Assembly: GCA_022041995.1 (NCBI GenBank)
Contig: CP074381.1
Span: 3,534,001 to 3,598,000, forward strand
DNA length: 64,000 nucleotides
Source of the DNA: Cupriavidus necator
Lineage (GTDB): Bacteria > Pseudomonadota > Gammaproteobacteria > Burkholderiales > Burkholderiaceae
Direction of reading: 5' to 3'
Shown here: positions 52,006-63,229 of the stretch, piece by piece
Layout of the letters: each line of letters starts with the position of its first letter
How positions within the stretch are numbered: the stretch's first letter is position 1
The notes under the pieces: model-generated
What the model saw: only the letters and a program-made list of their open reading frames with translations
Told to the model about the DNA's origin: nothing
The model's database searches: none
Made by a program: the position numbers and the translations under genes

Positions 52006-54939
52006 TTACTGGCAGGCTTCGCACTCTTCGAAGCCAGGATCGCCCGGGCGCATCGTGCAGACCGCGCCTTCCGCTTCCGGCATGGCCGGGGCCGATGCGG
52101 CCGCTGCGTCCATGGCCGAGCCACCATCGCTACCCGACGACACCGCATTCAGCGAGCCGCGCGACACGGTCGACTTCTCCACGTGCGTGGCAGCCATGGT
52201 GCGCAGGTAGTACGTGGTCTTCAGGCCGCGCAGCCAGGCCAGCTTGTAGGTGTCGTCCAGCTTCTTGCCCGAGGCGCCGGCCATGTAGATGTTCAGGGAC
52301 TGGGCCTGGTCGATCCACTTCTGGCGGCGGCTGGCGGCTTCGACCAGCCAGGTCGGCTCGACTTCGAACGCGGTGGCGTAGATGTCGCGCAGGTCTTGCG
52401 GGATGCGGTCGATGCGGGCCAGCGAGCCGTCGAAGTACTTCAGGTCGGCAACCATCACTTCGTCCCACAGGCCGCGTTCCTTCAGGTCGCGCACCAGGTA
52501 GTCATTGACCACGGTGAACTCGCCCGACAGGTTGGACTTGACGTACAGGTTCTGGAACGTCGGCTCGATGCACGCGGACACGCCGATGATGTTCGAGATC
52601 GTGGCGGTCGGCGCAATCGCGATGCAGTTCGAGTTGCGCATGCCGTGCTGCTTGATGCGGGCGCGCAGCGCGTCCCAGTCCATGGTGCTGGACAGGTCCA
52701 CTTCCAGGTAGCCGCCGCGCTCTTCGGCCAGCAGCTTGAGCGAGTCTTGCGGCAGGATGCCGCGGTCCCACAGCGAGCCTTCATAGGTGCTGTAGCGGCC
52801 GCGCTCTTCGGCCAGTTCGGTCGAAGCCTGGTAGGCGTAGTAGCACACCGCTTCCATCGAGGTGTCGGCAAACTTGACGGCGGCGTCGCTGGAGTACGGC
52901 GTACGCAGCACGTGCAGGCAATCCTGGAAGCCCATGATGCCCATGCCGACCGGACGGTGGCGCAGGTTGGAATTGCGGGCCTTGTCGACAGCGTAGTAGT
53001 TGATGTCGATCACGTTGTCGAGCATGCGCATGGCGGTGCGCACGGTCTTCTGCAGCTTGGCGTGATCCAGCGCGTAGGTGCCGTCGGCTTGCTTGGTCAT
53101 GTGGGCGACCAGGTTGACCGAGCCCAGGTTGCACACGGCGATCTCGCTCTCATTGGTATTGAGCGTGATTTCCGTGCACAGGTTGGAGCTGTGCACCACG
53201 CCCACGTGCTGCTGCGGGCTGCGGATGTTGCACGGATCCTTGAAGGTGATCCACGGGTGGCCGGTCTCGAACAGCATGCCCAGCATCTTGCGCCACAGTT
53301 GCAGCGCGGGCAGCTTCTTGAACAGCTTCAGTTCACCGCTGGCGGCCTTGGCTTCATAGCCGAGGTAGGCCTTCTCGAATTCCTTGCCAACCTTGTCGTG
53401 CAGGTCCGGGCAGGTGGCGGGCGAGAACAGGGTCCACTCGCCGGCTTCCATCACGCGCTTCATGAACAGGTCCGGAATCCAGTTGGCCGTGTTCATGTCG
53501 TGGGTGCGGCGGCGGTCGTCACCGGTGTTCTTGCGCAGTTCCAGGAATTCTTCGATGTCCAGGTGCCACGTTTCCAGGTAGGCGCAGACCGCGCCCTTGC
53601 GCTTGCCGCCCTGGTTCACGGCCACGGCGGTGTCGTTCACTACCTTCAGGAACGGGACCACGCCTTGCGACTTGCCATTGGTGCCCTTGATGTGCGAGCC
53701 CAGTGCGCGCACATTGGTCCAGTCATTGCCCAGGCCGCCGGCAAACTTGGACAGCAGCGCGTTTTCCTTCAGCGCTTCGTAGATGCCTTCCAGGTCGTCC
53801 GACACGGTGGTCAGGTAGCACGACGACAACTGCGAGCGGCGGGTGCCCGAGTTGAACAGGGTCGGCGTGGACGACATGAAGTCGAACGACGACAGCAGCT
53901 GGTAGAACTCGATGGCGCGCGCTTCGCGGTCTTTCTCGTTCAGCGCCAGGCCCATGGCCACGCGCATGAAGAAGGCCTGCGGCATTTCGATGCGGGTTTC
54001 ATCGATATGCAGGAAGTAGCGGTCGTACAGGGTCTGCAGGCCCAGGTAGTTGAACTGGAAGTCGCGGCCGGCGTCCAGCGCCGCGCCCAGGCGGGCCAGG
54101 TCGTAGGTGGCCAGTTGCTCGTCCAGCAGCTCGGCTTGAATGCCGCGCGCGATGAACTTGGGGAAGTACTCGGCGTAGCGCGTGGCCATTTCGCTCTGGG
54201 TCACTTCCGCGCCCAGGATTTCCTTGCGGATGGTGTGCAGCAGGATACGGGCGGTGACCTGGCTGTAGTCCGGGTCCTTTTCGATCAGGGTACGCGCGGC
54301 CAGGATGGCGGAGTCGTACACCTGGGTCATCGGCACGCCTTCGTACAGATTCTTCAGGGTTTCCTTCAGGATCGGCTCGGCGCTGACGGCATTGCCCAGG
54401 CCGGAGCAGGCGTTGTCGATCAGGGCGTGCAGCGCGGCGATGTCCAGCGGATGGCTCACGCCGCCGTCGGTCACGTTGACGCTGATGCCGCCTTCCTGCA
54501 CGCGGGCCACGGCCTCGGCGCTGGCGCTGGCGCGTTCTGCCTTGCGCTTCTCGCGGTACAGCACGTAGGCGCGGGCCACTTCATGCTCGCCCGAGCGCAT
54601 CAGCGCCAGTTCCACGTGGTCCTGCACGTCTTCAATATGGATGGCGCCGCCGTTGGGGCGGCTGCGCACCAGCGCGCGCACCACGTTGTCAGTCAGTTGC
54701 TCAACGATCTCGCGCACGCGCGCGGAAGCGGCGCCCTGCCCGCCGTTCACGGCGAGGAAGGCCTTGGTCATGGCAACGGCGATCTTGGACGGCTCGAAAG
54801 CCACCACAGCGCCGTTGCGACGAATGATCTTGTGATCCGGGTAATTCGTATTGGCGGCGTTGGCGGGGGTCTGCTGCGCGGTCGGTGCGATACCGGCGGC
54901 GGCGCCACCCGTGGTGATTTCGTTCTGGGCCGTTTGCAT
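52006..54939 (-). CDS. nrdA: Class Ia ribonucleotide reductase, large subunit
   Basis: Converts ribonucleoside diphosphates to deoxy forms. The 977-residue protein has an N-terminal ATP-cone (about residues 35-130: KIIRRNGAVVAFEPSKIAVA), then the ten-stranded barrel: STPTLFNSGTRRSQLSSCYL (first redox Cys), SSNLCTEITLNTNESEIAVC NLGSVNL (radical Cys and Glu/Asn), and RHRPVGMGIMGFQD. The end ECEACQ holds the mobile cysteine pair that re-reduces the active site. AGGAG lies 7 bases before ATG 54939. NrdR boxes and a long hairpin precede it. Confidence 0.97.
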   Translation of the reverse strand: MQTAQNEITTGGAAAGIAPTAQQTPANAANTNYPDHKIIRRNGAVVAFEPSKIAVAMTKAFLAVNGGQGAASARVREIVEQLTDNVVRALVRSRPNGGAIHIEDVQDHVELALMRSGEHEVARAYVLYREKRKAERASASAEAVARVQEGGISVNVTDGGVSHPLDIAALHALIDNACSGLGNAVSAEPILKETLKNLYEGVPMTQVYDSAILAARTLIEKDPDYSQVTARILLHTIRKEILGAEVTQSEMATRYAEYFPKFIARGIQAELLDEQLATYDLARLGAALDAGRDFQFNYLGLQTLYDRYFLHIDETRIEMPQAFFMRVAMGLALNEKDREARAIEFYQLLSSFDFMSSTPTLFNSGTRRSQLSSCYLTTVSDDLEGIYEALKENALLSKFAGGLGNDWTNVRALGSHIKGTNGKSQGVVPFLKVVNDTAVAVNQGGKRKGAVCAYLETWHLDIEEFLELRKNTGDDRRRTHDMNTANWIPDLFMKRVMEAGEWTLFSPATCPDLHDKVGKEFEKAYLGYEAKAASGELKLFKKLPALQLWRKMLGMLFETGHPWITFKDPCNIRSPQQHVGVVHSSNLCTEITLNTNESEIAVCNLGSVNLVAHMTKQADGTYALDHAKLQKTVRTAMRMLDNVIDINYYAVDKARNSNLRHRPVGMGIMGFQDCLHVLRTPYSSDAAVKFADTSMEAVCYYAYQASTELAEERGRYSTYEGSLWDRGILPQDSLKLLAEERGGYLEVDLSSTMDWDALRARIKQHGMRNSNCIAIAPTATISNIIGVSACIEPTFQNLYVKSNLSGEFTVVNDYLVRDLKERGLWDEVMVADLKYFDGSLARIDRIPQDLRDIYATAFEVEPTWLVEAASRRQKWIDQAQSLNIYMAGASGKKLDDTYKLAWLRGLKTTYYLRTMAATHVEKSTVSRGSLNAVSSGSDGGSAMDAAAASAPAMPEAEGAVCTMRPGDPGFEECEACQ

Positions 54940-54975
54940 GAGAACTCCTGTTTTTACCCTGGAAATAAGAGACAA

Positions 54976-55074
54976 AAGAGTCCCTGGCGAAATGCGGCGA
55001 AAAGAACGTCCCTCCCGGCTGGAAAGCGGGTTCGGACAGACTGCCTTTACGTGAACATTTCGCCAGGGACTCTT
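54976..55074 (-). promoter_or_regulatory. Long hairpin in the nrdA leader
   Basis: AAGAGTCCCTGGCGAAATG (54976-54994) is perfectly complementary to 55056-55074, a 19-bp stem with a 61-base loop that can fold further. It lies 36 bases upstream of the nrdA start. There is no T-tract, so it is not a simple terminator; attenuation, mRNA stability or a small RNA are possible. Confidence 0.7.
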
Positions 55075-55163
55075 GTGATTCGCTGGCCTTAGAGGGAGGT
55101 TCGGGACGATGCACGAACTTCGTGATCCCCAACTGACCCCTGGGCCGGCTCCCCGGTTTGACT

Positions 55164-55209
55164 ACTAGATATAGTGGGTGCTGCCTGAAACTGGGCTAAG
55201 TATAGTGAA
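55164..55209 (-). promoter_or_regulatory. Tandem NrdR boxes upstream of nrdA
   Basis: CTAGATATAGTG (55165-55176) and CTAAGTATAGTG (55196-55207) match the NrdR box core and are exactly 31 bp apart, three helical turns, the arrangement known for this repressor of ribonucleotide reductase genes. Confidence 0.82.
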
Positions 55210-55372
55210 ACGAATGCGAATGACCAGTCTTGACAAGCGCTTTTTGGAGGGCGCAGGCGTCAGTGCGGCAGCGCCACATGCCCGCAAGCCTAGGACTCGC
55301 AAGGGTTTTCGCCAGACCGTTCGCAACTGCACATTTCACAAAAATTTTTTTGATTGTTGCGACGGTGCGATA

Positions 55373-55392
55373 GCCCCACACGGACGTGGGGC
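55373..55392 (-). terminator. Weak hairpin after ampD
   Basis: GCCCCAC/GTGGGGC with a 6-base loop, 48 bases after the ampD stop on the minus strand. The T-rich stretch lies more than 20 bases further on, so termination here is uncertain. Confidence 0.4.
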
Positions 55393-55439
55393 ATCAGCGC
55401 CAGGACTGGGCGCCCTGGCGTGGGGAAAGACGTTATGAA

Positions 55440-56047
55440 TCAGTCACCCGAGGGAGGGGCCGATCCGCAGCGATACGGCAGCATACCCGGCGGCAATGAC
55501 GCTTCTGTGGCAAAGCGCTTCCAGTCGAAATGCGGGCCGGGATCGGTCTTGCGCCCCGGGGCGATGTCGCTGTGGCCGGCAATCGCGCGCACCGGGTAGG
55601 CGGCCAGCAGCGCAGGCACCAGCGCGGCCACGGTGTCGTACTGGGCCAGGGTGAACGGCAGGTCATCGCAGCCCTCGATCTCGATGCCGATGGAAAAATC
55701 ATTGCAACGGGCGCGGCCGAAGAAATCGGACTGCCCGGCATGCCAGGCCCGCTGTGTGCACGGCACGAACTGCACCAGTTCACCCTCGCGGGTGACCAGG
55801 AAGTGCGCGGACACCTGCACCTGGTGGATGGTGGCAAAGAACGGGTGCTTGCCGGGATCGAGCCGGTTCTGGAAGAAGGCCTCGATGTCGCCGCTGCCGA
55901 ACTGGCCCGGCGGCAGGCTGATGTTATGCAGCACCACCAGGTCCACCGGCATGCCGGCCGGGCGCGCGTCGAAGTTGGGCGACGGCACGCGGCGCGCGGC
56001 GGGGACCCAGCCGTCGGCATCGGGTAGGTAGCGGTGCGCGGGCCTGG

Positions 56048-56051
<4 letters not shown>
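55440..56051 (-). CDS. ampD: 1,6-anhydro-N-acetylmuramyl-L-alanine amidase
   Basis: Cleaves the peptide from anhydro-muropeptides in the cytoplasm during peptidoglycan recycling and so lowers AmpR-dependent beta-lactamase induction. The 203-residue Zn amidase has metal ligands in VDLVVLHNISLPPGQF (His about 42) and AIAGHSDIAPGRKTDPGPHF (His about 163 and Asp about 173), plus the family segments VSAHFLVTREGELVQFVP and RAWHAGQSDFFGR. No signal peptide, as expected. Start overlaps the pilR stop (ATGA). Works in the same pathway as Mpl at 5.6-7 kb. Confidence 0.95.
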
Positions 56052-57658
<1,607 letters not shown>

Positions 57659-57695
57659 TCGCGGTGGCATGGAGTGGTAGCTGGGTTGGGACAGG

Positions 57696-59801
57696 TCAGG
57701 CGGCGGCCGCGTCGGCGTTTTCAATGCGCAGCGTCAGCACGAAGGCCTTGGCCGGCAGTGTATCGCGCGCGGCGGGGGCCAGCATGCCGGTGCGCTCGAG
57801 CAGCGCCGGCAATGCGATGGCGCCGTAGCGCACCTGGGCGTCATTGGCGCCGCACAGCTCGCGCGCCATGAACAGCCCCAGCCCGGTGCCCTGGGCATTG
57901 CTGGTGAAGAACGGTTCGAACAGGCTGCGCTGGTGCTCGCGCGCGACTTCGGCGCCGTCGTTCCAGACGATCAGCTCGGCATGGTGCTGGTCCAGCGCAT
58001 GCGCCAGCAGCCGGATCGAGCCCGGCAGCCGGCTGCAGTAGCGCCAGGCGTTGTCCAGCAGGTTGCCCAGCACCTGCTGCAGCTGCGAGGCGTCGAACAC
58101 CACCGGCTGGGCCACGTCCACGGTCAGCCGGATGGCATTGGCGTTGATGTCGGCCCGGCCTGCCGGGCGGGTCTCGCCGGCCTGCGGGCGGCGCGAGCGC
58201 ATTTCGGCGCGCCAGCGCTCGACGATCTCGGGCAGCGCCTGCGCCAGGTGCACGGTGCTGCGGCCGGTGCGCGGGCGGCGCGACATCTGCAGCACGTCTG
58301 AGACGACCTGGTCCAGCCGGCGCACGTTGTCGTTGATGATGCGCAGCAGGCGGGGGTCGATATCGACATCGGCGCCGCCATGGTCCTGCGCGGCGGGATC
58401 GTGCCGGCCGGAATCGCCCAGCAGCTCGCTGGCCTGGCTGATCGCCGCCAGCGGGTTGCGAATCTGGTGCGCGATGCTGGCCACCAGCCGGCCCATGGCG
58501 GCCAGCTTTTCCTGCTGCACCTGCTCGGCGATGCGTTCCCAGCTTTCGATATGGACCAGCACGGTGTCGCGCATCTCGCTGCGCAACAGCGCCTCATCCT
58601 CCTGCGACCAGGCCATGGCCTCGTTCTGGGCGATGGCCAGGCGCAGGCGCCCGGCGGCTTCGGGCGACAGTTCGCTCCAGGCGGCCGTATCCAGCGTGGC
58701 CGGCACGGTGCGGCCATGCGCCATGGTCGACCGCAATCCTGCCAGCCCCGGCAGCACAAAGCGCAGCCGCAGCCGGGTGTGCTGCATGGTGCCGTCGGCC
58801 AGCGCGGTGCCGGACGCCATCGGCAGCAGCTGCAGGATGCGCGGCACATCGTCCTTGCTGTGCAGCCAGTCGCGCAGCATCTCCATCAGCGGCTGCAGGC
58901 GCGGGATGCGGCGCAGGTCGAACAGCACAGCTTCGCCGCCCTGCCCTGCCGTACCACCGAGCCGGCGTGAGTAGATGCGCTCATGCGACTGCACGCCCAG
59001 CAGCACTACCGCCGCCGGGTTGGCCGCCACCACCGCGCCGTTGGCGCGCATCAGCATCACGCCGTCCTGCATGTCGTTGACCATCAGCCGGTTGACCAGC
59101 TGCTGCAGGCGCAGCTCCTGCTCGCGCGCCAGCGCCAGGCGCTCCTGCGCGATCTGGCGGTTGGCCAGCATATACATCAGCAGCGCCGCGATCATGAACA
59201 CCAGGCCGAACAGGCCCGAGCCCAGCAGCCCGGCATCGGCCTGGCGCAGCAGGATGGTGTGCATGAAGGGCCCGCTCATCACCACCAGCGCGGAGATCGA
59301 CGCGGCAAACAGCGCGAACAGCAGGCTGGTGAGCGCGCCGGCTTCCAGCGCCGGCAGCAGGAAGATCATGGCCAGGCCCTCGGCCTGCCCGCCCCGCCCC
59401 AGCACGCTGAAGACCAGCGCCAGCAGGGCGAGGTCGGCCAGCACCTGCACCCGCACGCGCAGATGGAAGTGCCGGCGCCACAGCGTGCCGGCCAGCATCG
59501 CCAGGGCAATGCCAAGATAGGGCACGGCAATGGTCATGGCCGCCGCGTGTTCGATGCCGCCCAGGCGCCAAAGGTCGAACGGCACGGGCGGGATCGCATT
59601 CGTGACGGCGGTGACGGGTGCCGGCTCGCCGCGCTGCATCAGCGCAAAGCCGACCAGCAGCAGGCCCACCGCCACGCGGGTCCAGCAGAAATAGCGCAGC
59701 AGGCGCCAGTGGAAGTCAGGCGGCTCGGGCTGGCGCCACAACTGCGCCAGGCCGCGCCAGGCGTTCAGCCGGTGCCAGCCCGACGACGCCGGCTCTGTCA
59801 T
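57696..59801 (-). CDS. pilS: Sensor histidine kinase (PilS-like)
   Basis: A 701-residue membrane kinase. Residues about 30-215 contain six hydrophobic helices (WTRVAVGLLLVGFAL ... MIAALLMYMLA), the PilS membrane sensor type. A PAS-like region follows (about 240-340, DMQDGVMLMRANGAVVAANP). The H-box is VASIAHQIRNPLAAISQASE (phospho-His about 446); the ATPase domain has NLLDNAWRYC and GTGLGLFMARELCGANDAQV. The stop lies 38 bases before the chosen pilR start. The start overlaps the end of the next gene upstream (ATGA), so the three form one unit. Confidence 0.9.
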   Translation of the reverse strand: MTEPASSGWHRLNAWRGLAQLWRQPEPPDFHWRLLRYFCWTRVAVGLLLVGFALMQRGEPAPVTAVTNAIPPVPFDLWRLGGIEHAAAMTIAVPYLGIALAMLAGTLWRRHFHLRVRVQVLADLALLALVFSVLGRGGQAEGLAMIFLLPALEAGALTSLLFALFAASISALVVMSGPFMHTILLRQADAGLLGSGLFGLVFMIAALLMYMLANRQIAQERLALAREQELRLQQLVNRLMVNDMQDGVMLMRANGAVVAANPAAVVLLGVQSHERIYSRRLGGTAGQGGEAVLFDLRRIPRLQPLMEMLRDWLHSKDDVPRILQLLPMASGTALADGTMQHTRLRLRFVLPGLAGLRSTMAHGRTVPATLDTAAWSELSPEAAGRLRLAIAQNEAMAWSQEDEALLRSEMRDTVLVHIESWERIAEQVQQEKLAAMGRLVASIAHQIRNPLAAISQASELLGDSGRHDPAAQDHGGADVDIDPRLLRIINDNVRRLDQVVSDVLQMSRRPRTGRSTVHLAQALPEIVERWRAEMRSRRPQAGETRPAGRADINANAIRLTVDVAQPVVFDASQLQQVLGNLLDNAWRYCSRLPGSIRLLAHALDQHHAELIVWNDGAEVAREHQRSLFEPFFTSNAQGTGLGLFMARELCGANDAQVRYGAIALPALLERTGMLAPAARDTLPAKAFVLTLRIENADAAAA

Positions 59802-60100
59802 GGGTGCGGGCCGCCGCTGCCGTCGCCGCCCTCGGCCCGGCTTTCGTCAGGCAGGTGGCTGCGGCGGCAGTAATGCAGGCCGCGCCAGGCAATGGCCTCG
59901 CCCTGCGGCAGGTGCACGCCGCACTGGGCGCACTGGACCATGGGTTCGGCGGTGGCATCGGCCGGGCCGGCGGCGCCAGTGCGCTGGCTGGCCTCGCGGG
60001 CCTGGCGCGCGCGGTGTTCAGCGAGCCGGGCCTCGGCCCGGGCGCGCAGCCACCAGAAGACGCCCAGCACCACGGCCAGCAGGATCAGGATACGTGCCAT
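59798..60100 (-). CDS. PP0621-family small membrane protein
   Basis: A 100-residue protein: membrane anchor at about residues 3-20 (RILILLAVVLGVFWWLRARA), a basic helix, then a small zinc-binding-like motif MVQCAQCGVHLPQGEAIAWR GLHYCRRSH (residues about 54-82). The PP0621 family is of unknown role. Overlaps the pilS start by four bases. Confidence 0.85.
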   Translation of the reverse strand: MARILILLAVVLGVFWWLRARAEARLAEHRARQAREASQRTGAAGPADATAEPMVQCAQCGVHLPQGEAIAWRGLHYCRRSHLPDESRAEGGDGSGGPHP

Positions 60101-60106
60101 GGAAGA

Positions 60107-61044
60107 TCAGAGACGATGCAGGACGACTTCAATCACGAAACGGCTGCCGACATAGGCCAGCAGCAGGATGCCGAACGAGGCGATGACCCAGCGCAGCGCC
60201 ACCTTGCCGCGCCAGCCGCGGAAGATGCGCCCGGCCAGGATGCCGCCGAACATGGCCCATGAGATCAGCGCGAACACCGTCTTGTGGTCCAGCCGGAAGG
60301 CGCGGCCGAACAGCTCTTCAGAGAACAGCAGGCCCGAGCCGATGGTCAGCGTCAGCAGCACAAAGCCGGCGCCGATCAGCCGGAACAGCAGCTTCTCCAG
60401 CGTCAGCAGCGGTGGCAGCAGGTCAAGCCAGCGGCCCAGCCATTCGCTGGGTTGCTGCTCCGGCGGCCGCGCCGGCGCGTGCCGGAAGCCGTGCAGGCGC
60501 CGTTCAGCCAGCAGCATCAGGAAGGCGTGGAACGCCGCCAGCGTGAACAGCCCGTAGGCCACGTTGGCGATGATGAAATGCAGCTTGAACAGCGGCCGCG
60601 CCGCGTAGCCCAGGATCTGCGAACCGGGGAAGGCCAGCGGCATCAGGCTGGCCACCAGCGCCACCGGGATCACGATCAGGCCCAGCCCCGCCAGCGAGAA
60701 GAAGAAGCTCTCTATCCAGTAGATGCCCACGCCCAGCCACAGCATGGCCGACAGCGCAAAGGCAAAGCCGAACATCATGCGCTCGGCCGGGAAGATGGTT
60801 TCATGCAGCAGCAAGCCGTGGCTGGCCAGCGCCGCCAGCATCAGCACGTGCCACCAGGCCGGGCGCCCTTCGCCGTGCGCGCCGCCCGCCGGGGGAATGG
60901 GGCCGCCGCCGGCCACCAGCACGGCCGAGGTCGCCCCCCTGCCTGGCCGGCAGCGGTGGCAACGCGTGGATGGCGCGTGGCCCAGCCGTGATAGGCCAGG
61001 CCGCAATAGAGAAGTGCCGTCAGGGCATACAGTACAATGACCAT
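60107..61044 (-). pseudogene. CcsA/YpjD-like cytochrome c assembly membrane protein, frame broken
   Basis: The N-terminal helix starts at ATG 61044 (MVIVLYALTALLYCGLAYHG) and breaks at the C6 run 60934-60939; one added base joins it to the second frame (VLVAGGGPIPPAGGA, WWHVLMLAALASHGLLLHET). The rest contains seven further helices and the family WxxxW-like haem-handling surroundings (LHFIIANVAYGLFTLAAFHA, LDHKTVFALISWAMFGGILA) with conserved histidines. The CcsA/YpjD family handles haem export or assembly near ffh in many proteobacteria. It is divergent from ffh. Confidence 0.85.
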
Positions 61045-61175
61045 TTACGCAGTTTACCTTAGTGCCCACGGACGGTGGCGGCCGGTTGAACCGGTGCTCC
61101 AGGCCCGCCCCGTGTGCCGGACTGCCTCCGATTTCAGCCCCGAGCCCTGCTCCGACTTCTCCCCCGATTCCTGCC

Positions 61176-62570
61176 ATGCTGGACAATCTCACTCAACGCC
61201 TGGCGCGTGTGGTCAAGACCATGCGCGGCGAGGCGCGCCTGACCGAGGCCAACACCGCCGAGATGCTGCGCGAAGTGCGCCTTGCCATGCTCGAAGCCGA
61301 CGTGGCGCTGCCGGTCGTGCGCGAATTCGTTGCCCGCGTGAAGGAAAAGGCCATGGGCGAGGAGGTTGTCAGCAGCCTCACCCCGGGCCAGGCCCTGGTC
61401 GGCGTGGTCCAGCGCGAGCTGACCGCGGTGATCGGCGGCGCCGACGCTGCCAGCGGCAACAACAAGGAAGCCGAGCTGAACCTGGCCGTGCAGCCGCCCG
61501 CCATCATCCTGATGGCCGGCCTGCAGGGTGCCGGCAAGACCACCACCGTGGGCAAGCTGGCCAAGTGGCTCAAGGAAAACAAAAAGAAGAAGGTGCTGAC
61601 GGTCTCCTGCGACGTCTACCGTCCCGCCGCTATTGCCCAGCTCAAGACCGTCTCCGAGCAGGTCGGCGCCGACTTCTTCCCGTCGCAGCCGGACCAGAAG
61701 CCCGTGGACATCGCCCGCGCGGCGGTGGACTGGGCGCGCAAGCACTACCACGACGTGCTGATCGTCGACACGGCCGGCCGGCTCGGTATCGACGAGTTGA
61801 TGATGCAGGAAATCGCCGCCCTGCACGCCGAGCTGAAACCCGCCGAAACCCTGTTCGTGGTCGACGCCATGCTGGGCCAGGACGCCGTCAACACCGCCAA
61901 GGCCTTTAACGACACCCTTCCCTTGACCGGCGTGGTGCTGACCAAGCTGGACGGCGACGCGCGCGGCGGCGCGGCACTGTCGGTGCGCCATATCACCGGC
62001 CGCCCGATCAAGTTTGTCGGCGTCGGCGAGAAGCTGGACGGCCTGGAGCCCTTCTACCCCGACCGCATGGCCCAGCGCATCCTGGGCATGGGCGACATCC
62101 TCGCGCTGGTCGAGGAAGCCCAGCGCGGCGTGGACATGGAAGCGGCCGAGAAGCTGGCCAAGAAGATCAAGAAGACCGGTGACTTCGACCTGGAAGACTT
62201 CAAGGCGCAGATCGGCCAGATGAAGAAGATGGGCGGCCTGGGCAGCCTGGTCGACAAACTGCCGGCGCAGTTCGCCCAGCAGGCGCAGGGCGCCAACATG
62301 GACCAGGCCGAGAAGCAGGTGGCCCGCATGGAAGGCATCATCAACAGCATGACGCCCACCGAGCGCGCCAAGCCCGAGCTGATCAAGGCCAGCCGCAAGC
62401 GCCGCATTGCCGCGGGCGCCGGCGTGCCGGTGCAGGAAGTGAACCGCCTGCTCAACCAGTTCGACCAGATGCAGTCCATGATGAAGAAGCTCAAGGGCGG
62501 CGGCATGATGAAGATGATGCGCCAGATGGGCGCGATGAAGGGCGGCATGAAGGGCCTCTTCAACCGCTAG
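61176..62570 (+). CDS. ffh: Signal recognition particle GTPase Ffh
   Basis: Binds signal sequences of nascent membrane proteins and brings ribosomes to FtsY. The 464-residue protein has the N domain (MLDNLTQRLARVVKTMRGEA), the G domain with P-loop GLQGAGKTTTVGKLAKWLKE (about residues 108-127), DVYRPAAIAQL, DTAGRLGID and TKLDGDARGG, and the Met-rich M domain (about 325-464) with the 4.5S RNA-binding SRKRRIAAGAGV. ATG 61176 is the conserved start; the open frame upstream is not conserved. Confidence 0.97.
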   Translation: MLDNLTQRLARVVKTMRGEARLTEANTAEMLREVRLAMLEADVALPVVREFVARVKEKAMGEEVVSSLTPGQALVGVVQRELTAVIGGADAASGNNKEAELNLAVQPPAIILMAGLQGAGKTTTVGKLAKWLKENKKKKVLTVSCDVYRPAAIAQLKTVSEQVGADFFPSQPDQKPVDIARAAVDWARKHYHDVLIVDTAGRLGIDELMMQEIAALHAELKPAETLFVVDAMLGQDAVNTAKAFNDTLPLTGVVLTKLDGDARGGAALSVRHITGRPIKFVGVGEKLDGLEPFYPDRMAQRILGMGDILALVEEAQRGVDMEAAEKLAKKIKKTGDFDLEDFKAQIGQMKKMGGLGSLVDKLPAQFAQQAQGANMDQAEKQVARMEGIINSMTPTERAKPELIKASRKRRIAAGAGVPVQEVNRLLNQFDQMQSMMKKLKGGGMMKMMRQMGAMKGGMKGLFNR

Positions 62571-62624
62571 AATCCGTCGCCGCAACCCGACTTGCCTCCC
62601 CCGCAAAAGAACAGGACAAACATC

Positions 62625-63167
62625 ATGATGAGCGCCGTACAGGCCCGCGAGCTGTGGGCCAACTCCGAAGAAATCGTCTCCGCCGCGGAAGTCCAGGCAT
62701 CGCTGGACCGCATGGCCACGGACATCACCGCCAAGATGGGCGATGCCTTCCCGCTGGTGCTGTCGGTGATGGGCGGCGCGGTGGTCTTCACCGGCATGCT
62801 GCTGCCCAAGCTGGCCTTCCCGCTGGAGTTCGACTACATCCACCTCTCGCGCTACAACAACAAGACCGTGGGCGGCGAAATGCAGTGGCGCGTGGCCCCG
62901 CGTGAATCGGTCAAGGATCGCGTGGTGCTGGTGCTGGACGATATCCTGGATGAAGGCGAGACCATGGCCGCCATCCGCGAGCGCATCATGGATATGGGCG
63001 CCAAGGAATTCCACGCCGCCGTGCTGTGCGAGAAGACCCTCAGCAAGGCCAAGCCCATGCACCCGGACTTCTGCGGCTTTGCCGTGCCCGACCGCTATGT
63101 CTTTGGCTGCGGCATGGATGCCAAGGGGTACTGGCGCAACCTGGACGCGATCCGCGCGTTGGTGTGA
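62625..63167 (+). CDS. Hypoxanthine-guanine-type phosphoribosyltransferase
   Basis: A 180-residue type I phosphoribosyltransferase. The PRPP loop is VVLVLDDILDEGETMAAIRE (about residues 103-122); SVMGGAVVFTGMLLPKL and FDYIHLSRYNN match the purine salvage Hpt group. It converts hypoxanthine or guanine to IMP or GMP in the cytoplasm. Two adjacent ATG codons (62625 and 62628) are possible starts; AGGAC lies upstream. A palindromic repeat follows 22 bp after the stop. Confidence 0.88.
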   Translation: MMSAVQARELWANSEEIVSAAEVQASLDRMATDITAKMGDAFPLVLSVMGGAVVFTGMLLPKLAFPLEFDYIHLSRYNNKTVGGEMQWRVAPRESVKDRVVLVLDDILDEGETMAAIRERIMDMGAKEFHAAVLCEKTLSKAKPMHPDFCGFAVPDRYVFGCGMDAKGYWRNLDAIRALV

Positions 63168-63188
63168 ATAATCTGAAGGACTGATGGT

Positions 63189-63224
63189 TTGCTCCCCTCT
63201 CCCGCAGGCGGGAGAGGGGAGCAA
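63189..63224. repeat. Dispersed palindromic repeat (copy 2), between convergent genes
   Basis: A 17-bp perfect stem, TTGCTCCCCTCTCCCGC with its complement, 2-base centre. Shares 31 identical bases with 51938-51968. Between the phosphoribosyltransferase and LysE genes it may also act as a terminator, though no T-tract follows. Confidence 0.85.
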
Positions 63225-63229
63225 GCACG

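Noticed and set aside
52183..55092. 969-codon open frame on the plus strand
   Set aside because: Antisense to nrdA and its leader; Val/His/Gln-rich chain typical of a shadow frame.
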